From the NCBI RefSeq assembly GCF_022138605.1, contig NZ_JACBFS010000001.1:62001-126000 (forward strand): a DNA stretch of 64,000 nt. Reading direction: 5' to 3'. Both the position numbers and the translations under genes were made by a program. Origin of the DNA: Xanthobacter sp. NM-25. GTDB lineage: Bacteria > Pseudomonadota > Alphaproteobacteria > Rhizobiales > Xanthobacteraceae. Below the pieces are notes generated by a model. It had not been told where the DNA came from. It made no database searches and saw only the letters and a list, made by a program, of their open reading frames with translations. Below are positions 26,279 to 35,035 of this stretch, in pieces; within the stretch, counting starts at the first letter, position 1; each line of letters opens with the position of its first letter.

Positions 26279-28503
26279 GGCGCGTGCCCCTCCTTCACCA
26301 CGAAGGCGATGCGGCGGTTCTGCGCCCGCCCAGCCTCCGTGTCGTTTGCCGCCACAGGCCGCGTCGCCCCATAGCCGATGGCCGCGAGGCGCTCGCGGGC
26401 GATGCCCGCCTCTGCCAGGACATTGGCCACCGCCTGCGCTCGGGCTTCCGACAGGCGTTGGTTGGTGGCCTCGTCACCCACCGTATCCGTATGGCCGCCG
26501 ATTTCCACCACCGTGGAGGGGCAGCGTTGCAGCACATAGATCAGGTGATCCAGAATGCCGACGCTCTGCCGGTCGATCCGCGCGCTGCCGGTATCGAACA
26601 GAATGGTGCCGCGCCCCATGAGCTCCGACAGCAGGGCCTGGCACTCCTGCGCTCCCACGAGGGGGCCCGGCACTGCCACATCGAGGGCAGTCTCGGCGCT
26701 GAACGGCGGCTTGAGGCCACGCTTGAGATCCTCCTCGATCTCGCGCGCGGCTGCCCCCCGCAGCGCCGCGCCGGTGAGGCGCAGTTGCGTATCGGTAAGG
26801 GTCAGCTCGCCATTACCCATGCGGGCCAGCTGGGCGAGCCCGGTGAGCGCGGCGGGCAGAAAGCCCGCCGGCGCGCCACCGCCGACGGCCGAAAGATCGT
26901 TCACCTTCTCCTTCAGAAAGTCCCGCTCCAGCGCAACCTGCAGCGCGGCATGGGCCTTATCATCCGGGTAGAAGCCCGAAACCGTGAGGCCGTCGCGATC
27001 CCGCCGCACCGCGAAGACGTAAGGCGAGATGCGCGGCGGCTCGAGCTTGGCGGTGTTGACCGAGAAGCTGCCGGGCGTCGCCGCCACTGCCTTCATCACC
27101 GAAACGAACGCCGCCGAATCCATGGCCTCGCCAGAAAGCGAGAGTTTCGTGCCGCTCACGTCTGCCGTGCCGCTGCGCAGCTTGGCGAGCTGGGCCACCG
27201 CGAAATTCGCCTGAGCGCCCCACACATCGGGGGCGGGCCCCCCGGTCGCGACCCGCATTTCATCCTGCACGGGCACGCCGGGAAAGGCGCTGCGCACCGC
27301 ATCCTGCAACAGACGCCGGGCCTCGTCCGAGGGAATGTAGCCGGTGAGGCGCACCGCATCCGCCGTGCGCTCGACGCTCCAGGTGAACGGCACCGCGCGG
27401 GGCGGCTCCACCGCGAAGCGGGTCACCTGGAAGCCCTCCGGCGGCGTGCGCCGCAGGGCGGACAGGGCATCGAACGCCTTGAAGGTCGGCGCCTGTCCCT
27501 CGATGGAGATGGCGCTGTCGGACAGGCTTGCCCGCAGCTCGGGCGCTTCGGCCAGCACCCGGCCCACATAGCGCACGGCCTTGAGCCAGAGATCTGTGCT
27601 CGGCGCACCATCGGCGAGCCGTGCGTCGTCGCGAATCTTCACCCCTGGCAGGGCGGCCGCCAGCACGCTGGCCACTTCCGCCCCCGCTTCCTCCGAGGGC
27701 ACATAGCCGGTGACCCGCACCATCTCCCCCTCCCGGCTCGCCGACCAGAAGAAGGGCGAGGCCACCGGCGGCCGCACCGCGAAGCGCGCGAGCGTCATGC
27801 CCTGCGGCAGCGGCCCGCGCATGGTGGCGGCCAAGGCATCATAAGTGGCAAGATCCGGCGCCCGCCCCTCAATGGCGATGGCGCCATCGGACAGGGTGAT
27901 GCGCCCCGATGGCAAGCGGTTCAGCTGCTCCAGGCCAAAGGTGACCAAGGCGGCGAAATCCCCGGGCGGGGCCCCCCGCGCGCGTACCAGGCGTTCCTGC
28001 CCCGACACCACATCTCCCGATGCCTTTGCGGCAGCGAGAATGCGCGCCAGCACATAGCGCGATGGCACATAGCCATCGAGGGCCAGCTTGCGGCCGTCTT
28101 TCACCGCGCTGAACGTGAAGGGTCGGCGCTCCGGCAACAGGGTCGTGGCATCGCGCACGGTGCGCACGCCGAACATGGTTTCCAGCGAGGTGCGCACCTT
28201 CACCCGCGCCTCTTCCGCCAGCGACTCGCCCTCGAGGGTCGCGTCGCGCCCCTCGAACCGGGCGCGCGCCCAGGATTCGCCGCTGCGCGCCAGCACCGCT
28301 TCCGCGCTCTGGGTGAGATCCGCCTCGATGGGCCCGCGCGCTGTCAGCAGGGTGAAGGCGGCGAGCACCGCCCAGGCCGCCACCCCGGCCACCAGCACCC
28401 AAGGGCGCCAGCCGCGCCGCCGCGGGCCGACCGTTCCATGGTGATTCGACAATCCCTCGCGCCCTCCACCCTCCGTCTTGCCGCCCGACGCAGCACCGGC
28501 CAT
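26275..28503 (-). CDS. OmpA-family protein with tandem BON-like repeats
   Basis: A 742-residue envelope protein. Residues about 35-55 form a membrane anchor (WVLVAGVAAWAVLAAFTLLT) after a basic start. Then come a short BON-like unit and four tandem repeats of about 120 residues (roughly 128-250, 250-372, 373-495 and 496-615). Each repeat begins with an F-X-W/F-S-type strand and an LTGYVPS-like turn. The C-terminal OmpA domain has TILFDTGSARID and the peptidoglycan-binding GGHTDTVGDEATNQRLSEAR, with the key Asp and Arg. It probably bridges the inner membrane and peptidoglycan. First gene of a coupled three-gene operon. Confidence 0.88.
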   Translation of the reverse strand: MAGAASGGKTEGGGREGLSNHHGTVGPRRRGWRPWVLVAGVAAWAVLAAFTLLTARGPIEADLTQSAEAVLARSGESWARARFEGRDATLEGESLAEEARVKVRTSLETMFGVRTVRDATTLLPERRPFTFSAVKDGRKLALDGYVPSRYVLARILAAAKASGDVVSGQERLVRARGAPPGDFAALVTFGLEQLNRLPSGRITLSDGAIAIEGRAPDLATYDALAATMRGPLPQGMTLARFAVRPPVASPFFWSASREGEMVRVTGYVPSEEAGAEVASVLAAALPGVKIRDDARLADGAPSTDLWLKAVRYVGRVLAEAPELRASLSDSAISIEGQAPTFKAFDALSALRRTPPEGFQVTRFAVEPPRAVPFTWSVERTADAVRLTGYIPSDEARRLLQDAVRSAFPGVPVQDEMRVATGGPAPDVWGAQANFAVAQLAKLRSGTADVSGTKLSLSGEAMDSAAFVSVMKAVAATPGSFSVNTAKLEPPRISPYVFAVRRDRDGLTVSGFYPDDKAHAALQVALERDFLKEKVNDLSAVGGGAPAGFLPAALTGLAQLARMGNGELTLTDTQLRLTGAALRGAAAREIEEDLKRGLKPPFSAETALDVAVPGPLVGAQECQALLSELMGRGTILFDTGSARIDRQSVGILDHLIYVLQRCPSTVVEIGGHTDTVGDEATNQRLSEARAQAVANVLAEAGIARERLAAIGYGATRPVAANDTEAGRAQNRRIAFVVKEGHAP

Positions 28504-28661
28504 CGCCTCTCGTCCCCCGCCCGCTCATCCATTCGCGTGCGGAGTTCAGCACATTTGACGGCGGTTCCGAAAGCCCGAACACGCCCGTGTGGCGAACCCT
28601 CCCCGCCTCTGTGGTGTCCAGCTGGCGCCGCCCCCGGCGTCCCCCTGTGTTCTTCCATGCG

Positions 28662-28693
28662 CAAAAACGAAAACGGGCCCCCGAAGGGGCCCG
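28662..28693 (-). terminator. Intrinsic terminator of porin 1
   Basis: Read on the minus strand, the stem CGGGCCCC/GGGGCCCG with a short loop is followed by a T-rich run (TTTTCGTTTTT). It lies 24 nt beyond the porin stop. Confidence 0.85.
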
Positions 28694-28717
28694 CTCTTGG
28701 CTGACCAGAGGTCAGAC

Positions 28718-30013
28718 TCAGAAATCGCGCGTGGCGATCAGCAGAACCTCGCTGGCGTCCACCGAACCGCGGCTCGGACCATAGCCGGTCGCCACGTAGT
28801 CGTTCGCCTTGTTGTAGTTCCAGTCGTACTGGAGCGCGATCATGAGATTCTTGACCGGGGTGAAGCCGATATAGCCACCCACGTTGCCGTTCACGCCGCC
28901 CGAGCTGCCATACATGGCCTGCACCAGTGCGTCGTCGAAGTCATAAGAGGCGTAGCCACCGAACACCGCGGTGCTCCACTTGGCGTTCCAATTGTGCAGC
29001 AGCGAGGCCGTGACGTTCCAGCCGCTGACCTTGGTGAGACCACCCACGCCGATGAACGCATCCGGCGCGGCATACTCGCCGCTAGCATCCTGAATGCCGA
29101 GATAGGACATGGCGCCATCGGCATAAGCCGCCTGCAGATAGAGCGTGTCGCCCTCACCCAGAGTGGGCAGGTTGAACATCACGCCCGCCTGCAGCGCATA
29201 GCCCCAGCTGTCTTCGGACGACAGGGTGTTGAGCACCGTCAGGGCGCGCACCTGATGCAGCGCACCGGAGAGCTGGACCGTGCCCCACTGGCCCTCATAC
29301 TTCAGGTTGCCGACGATATCCGGCACCTGCCAACCCGCCTGATAGCTGTCCAGGGCACCCGGCAGCGCCGGATCCTGAATCAGCACACCCGCGCCGCGCT
29401 CGGCCGAATCTTCCAGCGACAGCGTGGCGCTGAAGCCCTGCCCGAACTCGGCCGTGTAGGCCACCATGTTCAGCCGCGTGTCCGAACCGACGGTCGCCGG
29501 ATCGGTACCCAGGACGTTGGCGTTCGCATAGAAATCGAAGAACGACTGGGTGTGACCGGCGGTCAGGCCGGCAAACTGAACATAGGCGTCCCACAGCTGG
29601 ATTTCGCTCGAATTGGGCCCGTCGGACCACGCGTCGGACGTGCGCCACTTGAAGCGCGCATCGATATAGGAACGCAACACGCCATATTCCGTGGCGGTCC
29701 GGGCATCCATGATCACGCCGGCCGTGGCGATGGAATAGCTGTCGTTGTTGGTCGCCAGATAGTTGGAATAGGTGTTGTAATAGCCTTCCGCCCACACATA
29801 GCCGCCAACGCGCAGGCAGGTGTCGGTGCCCGGAATGTAGAGAAATCCCTCACCCATGGCGAGGCACTGCTTCACATAGGCCGGCGCCGCCTTGGTGGTG
29901 TAGGGCAGATCAGCAGCCAGAGCCGCGGACCCCATGAAACCCGTCGCAGCGATGCCCAGCGCAAGGCGCCCCACCCCGTTGGACAGCAAGCGACGTGAAA
30001 CACAAATGGTCAT
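28718..30013 (-). CDS. Porin, Porin_2 family (porin 1)
   Basis: An outer-membrane beta-barrel porin of about 431 residues. After a signal peptide (GRLALGIAATGFMGSAALA) the mature start is ADLPYTTKAAPAYVKQCLAM. The signature FLYIPGTDTCLRVGGYVWAE is typical of alphaproteobacterial Omp2b/RopA-type porins, as is the constriction-loop region YVQFAGLTAGHTQSFFDFY. The chain ends in a C-terminal Phe (LLIATRDF), needed for BAM insertion. I chose ATG 30013, which has a GGGGG stretch about 5 nt upstream; ATG 30025 is the alternative. It is the more divergent of the two tandem porins. Confidence 0.93.
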   Translation of the reverse strand: MTICVSRRLLSNGVGRLALGIAATGFMGSAALAADLPYTTKAAPAYVKQCLAMGEGFLYIPGTDTCLRVGGYVWAEGYYNTYSNYLATNNDSYSIATAGVIMDARTATEYGVLRSYIDARFKWRTSDAWSDGPNSSEIQLWDAYVQFAGLTAGHTQSFFDFYANANVLGTDPATVGSDTRLNMVAYTAEFGQGFSATLSLEDSAERGAGVLIQDPALPGALDSYQAGWQVPDIVGNLKYEGQWGTVQLSGALHQVRALTVLNTLSSEDSWGYALQAGVMFNLPTLGEGDTLYLQAAYADGAMSYLGIQDASGEYAAPDAFIGVGGLTKVSGWNVTASLLHNWNAKWSTAVFGGYASYDFDDALVQAMYGSSGGVNGNVGGYIGFTPVKNLMIALQYDWNYNKANDYVATGYGPSRGSVDASEVLLIATRDF

Positions 30014-30397
30014 CGGAACCCCCATGATACATTATATCAATTGCCGAAATGGCATATCCCCCGGGCAACAGCAAGTCGGAAATCACCTCTGCGGTGAAAA
30101 CTCCTGCGGTGACCGGAGCTGAACTGCTGCCCTGCGTCCGAACGCGCCCACCGCCGGCGACTCGAGAGACACCGAGCCAGCCCCTAACGGGCCACGCGAA
30201 CCGTCTTCATTTGCGATTGTGAGACACGTCGGACTGAAAAGGAATAGGTACGCCGCCACTATTGCAGCGTTCTAAAGTGTAGCAGCAGCAAAACTGCATC
30301 GCATATCTCCCAAACAAGAGACTTTTGATGCTGCAGCAAAGAAAAAGGGTCCCGGCGATATTCGCCGGGACCCTCTCCATCAACGCTTAAGCGATGA
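30014..30397. other. Intergenic region between the two porins
   Basis: About 380 bases upstream of porin 1. It holds the porin 2 terminator (30341-30373) and an AT-rich stretch at 30240-30345 that probably carries the porin 1 promoter (for example TACACTTTAGAA on the minus strand). If so, porin 1 has a 5' leader of more than 200 nt. No gene is visible. Confidence 0.5.
30341..30373 (-). terminator. Intrinsic terminator of porin 2
   Basis: On the minus strand a perfect 12-bp stem, GGGTCCCGGCGA with TCGCCGGGACCC around ATA, is followed by TTTTTC. It lies about 25 nt after the porin 2 stop. Confidence 0.9.
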
Positions 30398-31738
30398 TCA
30401 GAAGTTCCGCTGGACGCGGACACCACCCGACCACAGGTCGGTGGAGCCACCGTAACCGGGAGCCGCAGCGGTGTTGTAGGGCAGGCTGCCGTCGATCTTC
30501 GAGTACAGCACTTCCGCGCCGATATCGAGGTTCTTCACCGGCGACCAGATGGTGTTCGCACCCACCTGCCACACGTCAACGTCGAGATAGCCGTTGGCGG
30601 TCGCGAAGGCGGAGTCGGGAGCGTCGACGCTGGCGTAGCCGGCATAGACGGCCGAACGCAGGCCGGGGGTCCAGAAGTGACGGAACTGACCGGACACCGA
30701 CCAAGCGGTCGAGGTCGAGTAGCTGCCGAAAGCGTCGGACACGGCGTCAGCCAGACGATACAGCGCATCGCCGGTGCCGTAGCCGTTCACACGACCGAGG
30801 GCCTGCGAGGTGCCGGTGGAGGAGCCGGACAGACCCACATAGTTGAGGGCGCCGTCAGCATAGGCAGCGGTGAAGAAGATCGAGTCGCCAGCGGCCAGCA
30901 TGGGCAGCTTGAACTCGAGGACACCCTGGATCGCCCAACCCCACTGGTCGTTAGACGACTCGTACATGTCGATGCCGCCGAGAGCGACACGCATCTGGTG
31001 CGCAGCCGCGGACAGCTGAGCGGTACCCCAAGCCTGGCTCAGGCGCAGGTTGCCGACGATGTCGGGGATCTGGGTGCCGCCAGCGGCATCATCCGGAGCA
31101 GGAGCGGTCCAGTAGCCACCGTAGGTGGAACGGGAAGCGTTGTCTTCGAGGGCGATGGTCGCCGAGAAGCCGTTGCCGAACTCAGCGGTGTAGCCGATGA
31201 GGTTCGTCCACTTGTCCGACTTCGTGTACGGGGTGGTGTACATGAAGTTCATGCCGGAGTCGAAGAACGACGACGTATAACCGGCGGTCAGGCCCGCGAA
31301 CTGGATGAACGCGCGCTCGAAGTAGATGCCCTGAGACTCACCGTTGCCAGTGGCATTGGCGGTGGTGTCAGTGGTGCTGTTGATGCCGAACCGCACGTAC
31401 GAACGCAGGGTGCCGTACTCGGTCTGAGTGCGGGCGTCCATGTCGAACACGCCACGAGCACGCATGATCACGTCGCTGGTGCGGTCGGTATAGGTACCGC
31501 CGGTGATCATCGGGTTGAAGGTACCCGTCGCGTTGAAATAGGTATCGAAACGGGCATAGCCGCCGATCTTGAGGCAGGTGTCGGTGCCGGGGATGTAGAA
31601 GTAGCCAGCGCCATACGCAGCGCAGACCTTCACATACTCGACCGCCTTCGCCTTGACAGGCAGGTCGGCGGCGTGGGCTCCAGCCACCGCGACGAGACCC
31701 GCCGCGCTGCCGAGGAGAAGGCTCTTCACCATCTTCAT
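30398..31738 (-). CDS. Porin, Porin_2 family (porin 2)
   Basis: An outer-membrane general-diffusion porin of about 446 residues, likely a major outer-membrane protein. The signal peptide is MKMVKSLLLGSAAGLVAVAG and the mature chain starts ADLPVKAKAVEYVKVCAAYG. It has YFYIPGTDTCLKIGGYARFD, the FIQFAGLTAGYTSSFFDSG loop and the terminal RNF. GGAGG lies 5 nt before ATG 31738, which decides the start. Codon use is strongly biased and the terminator is strong, as expected for a highly expressed gene. It shares the same motifs with porin 1 and is probably a paralogue. Confidence 0.95.
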   Translation of the reverse strand: MKMVKSLLLGSAAGLVAVAGAHAADLPVKAKAVEYVKVCAAYGAGYFYIPGTDTCLKIGGYARFDTYFNATGTFNPMITGGTYTDRTSDVIMRARGVFDMDARTQTEYGTLRSYVRFGINSTTDTTANATGNGESQGIYFERAFIQFAGLTAGYTSSFFDSGMNFMYTTPYTKSDKWTNLIGYTAEFGNGFSATIALEDNASRSTYGGYWTAPAPDDAAGGTQIPDIVGNLRLSQAWGTAQLSAAAHQMRVALGGIDMYESSNDQWGWAIQGVLEFKLPMLAAGDSIFFTAAYADGALNYVGLSGSSTGTSQALGRVNGYGTGDALYRLADAVSDAFGSYSTSTAWSVSGQFRHFWTPGLRSAVYAGYASVDAPDSAFATANGYLDVDVWQVGANTIWSPVKNLDIGAEVLYSKIDGSLPYNTAAAPGYGGSTDLWSGGVRVQRNF

Positions 31739-32806
31739 CGTGACCTCCAAAAGTTTAATCCGAGGGAGCGAGTGCCGCTTCGCCGGTGCGACTGCACCAT
31801 TGAGAGGTTCTTGCCCCGATTACCACCTACGCACTGCGCCATGTTCCGTGGCTTCAACCCGCGGTGGTCGACCGGGGACTGCCCCCCTTCGTCGCAAAGC
31901 CAACATACAAAAGGCGGAAGCGTGATCAATCAGAACAGCACCAAACTCGGGCCCTGAGGGGTGGTTTTCAGATAGGTGTTGCAAGAAGAGCACGTATTTG
32001 TGAGCGCCTACCTGAATACCTTGCCGCCCTTCACCCGCCTCCCCTTAATCAATTGTTAATAAATCATTTTCTGTCGCGCGACACGGATCGCCAGTCGGTG
32101 CGATTCAAGGCGCTGCGGGGGATGCGGGGCCGCCAGGCTGGTTCAGCGCACGCCCCCACGCCCGCGGCGCAGCGGTATTTGATAACCGCACCGCCGGGCC
32201 CCTGAGGCGCGCCTGCGGTCAGGATTCGCCCGCTTCGCCACAAATCGCGGAAGAACGGTGCCGGACGGATTCTCATCAGCTCCCTCCCCCGTCGCGTTGG
32301 GCGAGGCGCGAGACGGCAGCGCCGCAAGCATGATGTCTCAGTCGCGGTGATCAAGAGGCACACGCGGTCCTCGCCCGCCAGGCTGGCGGCCACAGCCGGT
32401 CTCGTACGGCCGCATGTGGCGGAGCTTGGCGATAGCAGGCAGATGTTCCGCCTGATGCGCCTTCCGTCAGCGGCTCGCCCGTCGGCTGACGCCCCACCGC
32501 CGCCCAACCTCCTTGCGGTCGATGCAGACGAGCTCGCCCTTGGCGCGCATCACGGTCTTAGCGCGCATCACATGGAGATGCGTGACGCGCGACGGGCGCC
32601 TGTCATCTCCAAGCATCCGGGGGCGCTGCCGCGTGCCTGACCGCACATCGATGCACCGCGACTCGTCCACATGGCGATGGTAAGAGTCCCATGTCGCCGC
32701 CGCCGTTCAGAATTCCATGCTCTGTAAGGCTGAAGGACATGGTTACCTCCGTGTCATTTGTGCGGAGCAAGGCCAGCCACCTGCACGATGCGAGAGGAAG
32801 GTGACC
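31739..32806. other. One-kilobase gene-poor stretch upstream of porin 2 and the AraC gene
   Basis: The first 200 bases are the porin 2 leader and promoter. An AT-rich patch (CTTAATCAATTGTTAATAAATC) lies at 32044. The rest, 32100-32750, has open frames on both strands, but none gives a recognisable protein. Its composition is mixed and it may contain decayed coding DNA. The RBS for the AraC gene (AGAGGAAGG) is at the right edge. Confidence 0.5.
31902..31929 (-). promoter_or_regulatory. Candidate sigma-70 promoter of porin 2
   Basis: On the minus strand TTGATC (31924-31929) and TATGTT (31902-31907) are separated by 16 nt. Transcription from here would give a 5' leader of roughly 155 nt before the porin 2 start, which is common for porin mRNAs controlled by small RNAs. 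Confidence 0.4.
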
Positions 32807-33748
32807 ATGGCCCGGGGCCAATCATCGATACCGTCTGCCGTGCCAGAGCGGACGTCCCCGGTTGGGCTTCAATCCTACATCAGTGGGACAATGCTCTTGA
32901 GCGGCGATGGGCCGGCCTGGACTGACGTCTTCCTACAGGTGTTCGCTCACAATCAGGTTCAGGCGCCTTTTCTGGTTCCCGCCGTCGCGGAACCGATGAT
33001 CGTCTGGGTCATGTCCGGGAGCGCCATAGTCGAAGAACGAGAGCTTGGCGGCGACTGGATGGCAAGCCGCGTGGCGTTGGGCGACTTCTTTCTCACCCGC
33101 TCGTCGACACCTTATGAAATGCGCTGGCAAGCCGAGCGAGGTCAGCCCTTCCGCGTCATGCACCTCTATGTCTCCCTGCCGCTGTTTGCGCGCGTTGCCA
33201 AAGCAATGCACGGCAAGGACAGCGCAAACGTGACACTGAAAGAGGTCTCCGGCAGCCATGACGCGACGCTCTCGCAGATCCTGAGCCTTCTCCACGGAGA
33301 ACTGACAACCGATGCCGGAGCAAGCCCGCTTTATGTCGAAGGGCTGGCACAGAGCCTCGCCGTCCATCTCGTGCGTCACTACGCCATCGTCGATGGCGAC
33401 ACGCGCGGGCAAAGTGTGCTGCCCGGTGCAAAGCTCCGCCGCGCCATCGCCTCCATGGAGGACCGGCTGGACGAGCCGCTCGACCTCGGCCGCCTGGCGC
33501 GCGACGTCGGTCTCAGCGCATTCCATTTCAGCCGATTGTTTAAGAGAGCGACAGGCCTTCCCCCTTCGCGCTATTTCATTCGGCGGCGGGTGACCAAGGC
33601 GCAGCAACTTCTGCAGGAAACGGACGCCAGTATCATCGAAATCAGCTTGGCCGTGGGTTACTCGAGCCCCAGTCATTTCGCACAGATTTTCCGCCGCGAA
33701 ACGGGTCTTTCGCCAAGCGACTATCGCGGAGCCCGCTCGGGCATCTGA
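32807..33748 (+). CDS. AraC family transcriptional regulator
   Basis: A 313-residue regulator. The N-terminal cupin-like half (about residues 20-190) probably senses a ligand. The C-terminal AraC/XylS domain has two helix-turn-helix motifs, the first in DLGRLARDVGLSAFHFSRLF and the second in IIEISLAVGYSSPSHFAQIF, with the FRRETGLSPSDYR ending typical of the family. AGAGGAAGG sits 7 nt before ATG 32807, which decides the start over codons 30 positions earlier. The gene is less GC-rich than its surroundings. It lies 146 nt upstream of an SDR gene in the same orientation, which may be its target. Confidence 0.92.
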   Translation: MARGQSSIPSAVPERTSPVGLQSYISGTMLLSGDGPAWTDVFLQVFAHNQVQAPFLVPAVAEPMIVWVMSGSAIVEERELGGDWMASRVALGDFFLTRSSTPYEMRWQAERGQPFRVMHLYVSLPLFARVAKAMHGKDSANVTLKEVSGSHDATLSQILSLLHGELTTDAGASPLYVEGLAQSLAVHLVRHYAIVDGDTRGQSVLPGAKLRRAIASMEDRLDEPLDLGRLARDVGLSAFHFSRLFKRATGLPPSRYFIRRRVTKAQQLLQETDASIIEISLAVGYSSPSHFAQIFRRETGLSPSDYRGARSGI

Positions 33749-33894
33749 CCAGACCGCACGAATACAGCAAAATCCCGACAGCCCTGGCAAAGGCCCAAGA
33801 GAGAGAAGAGCCTTGGCCCTCTAGGCTTCTTCTTGTCGAAAGCGAGCCCTTCTCCAGCTTTGGAGCGGTCTCGCAAGCAACAAGGAGACAGGTC

Positions 33895-34644
33895 ATGACG
33901 GACATCAATGGCAAGGTCGCGCTGGTGACCGGCGCGTCGAGCGGCATTGGCGCGGCAACGGCGCTTGCGCTTGCCGAAGCCGGCGTGAAGGTCGGCCTCG
34001 CGGCGAGGCGCACCGATCGGCTGGAAGAGCTGAAGGCCGATATCGCGAAGAAGGGAGGCGAGGCCCTGGTCATCGCGATGGATGTCGTCGATCCGGCTTC
34101 CGTCGAAGCCGGCGTCAAGAAGCTGGTCGATGCTTATGGCGCGATCGACATCCTCTTCAACAATGCCGGCCTGATGCCACTTTCCGACATCGACCAACTC
34201 AAGACATCCGAGTGGCTTCGCATGGTCGACGTCAATGTAAAAGGTCTTCTGAACACGACAGCAGCCGTTCTGCCGCAGATGATCCAGCAGCATTCCGGCC
34301 ACATCTTCAACACGTCCTCGATCGCCGGCCGCAAGGTCTTCAAGGGCCTATCGGTCTATTGTGCGACGAAACATGCGGTGACCGCCTTTTCCGACGGCCT
34401 TCGCATGGAGATCGGCGAGAAGCACAACATTCGCGTCACCTGCATCCAGCCCGGCGCAGTGGCCACCGAGCTTTACGAGCAGATCACCGATGCGGGATAC
34501 CGTCAGCAGATGGATGACCTCGCAAAGCAGATGACCTTCCTGCAAGGCGCCGACATTGCCGGAACCATCCTGTTCGCGGCTCAGGCGCCGGCCCATGTCA
34601 ATGTGGCCGAACTCTTCGTCCTTCCGGTCGATCAGAGCTGGTAA
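33895..34644 (+). CDS. SDR family oxidoreductase, probably acquired
   Basis: A 249-residue classical short-chain dehydrogenase. TGASSGIGAATALALAEAG is the cofactor loop, with NNAG in LFNNAGLMPLS. The catalytic Ser is in FNTSSIAGRKV and Tyr-X3-Lys is YCATKHA. The general layout resembles YdfG-like and broad-range carbonyl reductases, so it may detoxify a small carbonyl compound (inference). ACAAGGAGA lies 8 nt upstream of the ATG. Codon choice is less GC-biased than in most of the window, like the AraC gene before it. AraC-regulated SDR pairs of this kind are often laterally spread. Confidence 0.9.
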   Translation: MTDINGKVALVTGASSGIGAATALALAEAGVKVGLAARRTDRLEELKADIAKKGGEALVIAMDVVDPASVEAGVKKLVDAYGAIDILFNNAGLMPLSDIDQLKTSEWLRMVDVNVKGLLNTTAAVLPQMIQQHSGHIFNTSSIAGRKVFKGLSVYCATKHAVTAFSDGLRMEIGEKHNIRVTCIQPGAVATELYEQITDAGYRQQMDDLAKQMTFLQGADIAGTILFAAQAPAHVNVAELFVLPVDQSW

Positions 34645-34933
34645 TGCCATCATCTGCCATCCGCCTTCCCGCTCCAAACGGGACGGCGGATGAGCGGGAA
34701 GTTGCCCCATGAAGGAAGGACCTGAACGGCCTCGGGTTCGCCGGAGGCCGCTTGGTTTGAACCAGCTCACCCGTGAGAGTCGACGTTCTCCAAGAGCATG
34801 CCGAATCGACCAGGGGGCAGCTCAGCCGCACATATCCGCCGAAAGCCGGCGATAGCGCTGGGGCAGATGCCGGAGCACGCATTTGCCCGGGAGGAAACTT
34901 CTCACAAACACCAGCTACATAAGGCAGATAGAG

Positions 34934-35025
34934 TGGCGGAGACGGAGGGATTCGAACCCTCGAGACCCTTTTGGGGGTCTGCTCATTTAGCAAACGAGTG
35001 CCTTCAGCCTCTCGGCCACGTCTCC
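34934..35025 (-). tRNA. tRNA-Ser (anticodon GCU)
   Basis: A 92-nt class II tRNA including an encoded CCA. The acceptor pairs are GGAGACG with CGTCTCC, and the discriminator is G. The D arm is in TGGCCGAGAGGCTGAAGGC. The anticodon stem-loop CTCGTTTGCTAAATGAG shows GCT, reading AGC/AGU serine codons. A long variable arm (GACCCCCAAAAGGGTC) and the T arm GAGGGTTCGAATCCCTC complete it. The 3' end faces the low-GC AraC/SDR segment. Confidence 0.95.
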
Positions 35026-35035
35026 GGCCCCCCTC

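Noticed and set aside
32064..32507. 147-residue minus-strand frame upstream of porin 2
   Set aside because: Cys/Arg-rich, no motif and no ribosome site. It is not supported as coding.
34645..34933. Attachment-site duplicate or integrase remnant beside tRNA-Ser
   Set aside because: I looked for a second copy of the tRNA 3' end and for tyrosine-recombinase motifs in the flanking sequence and found neither.
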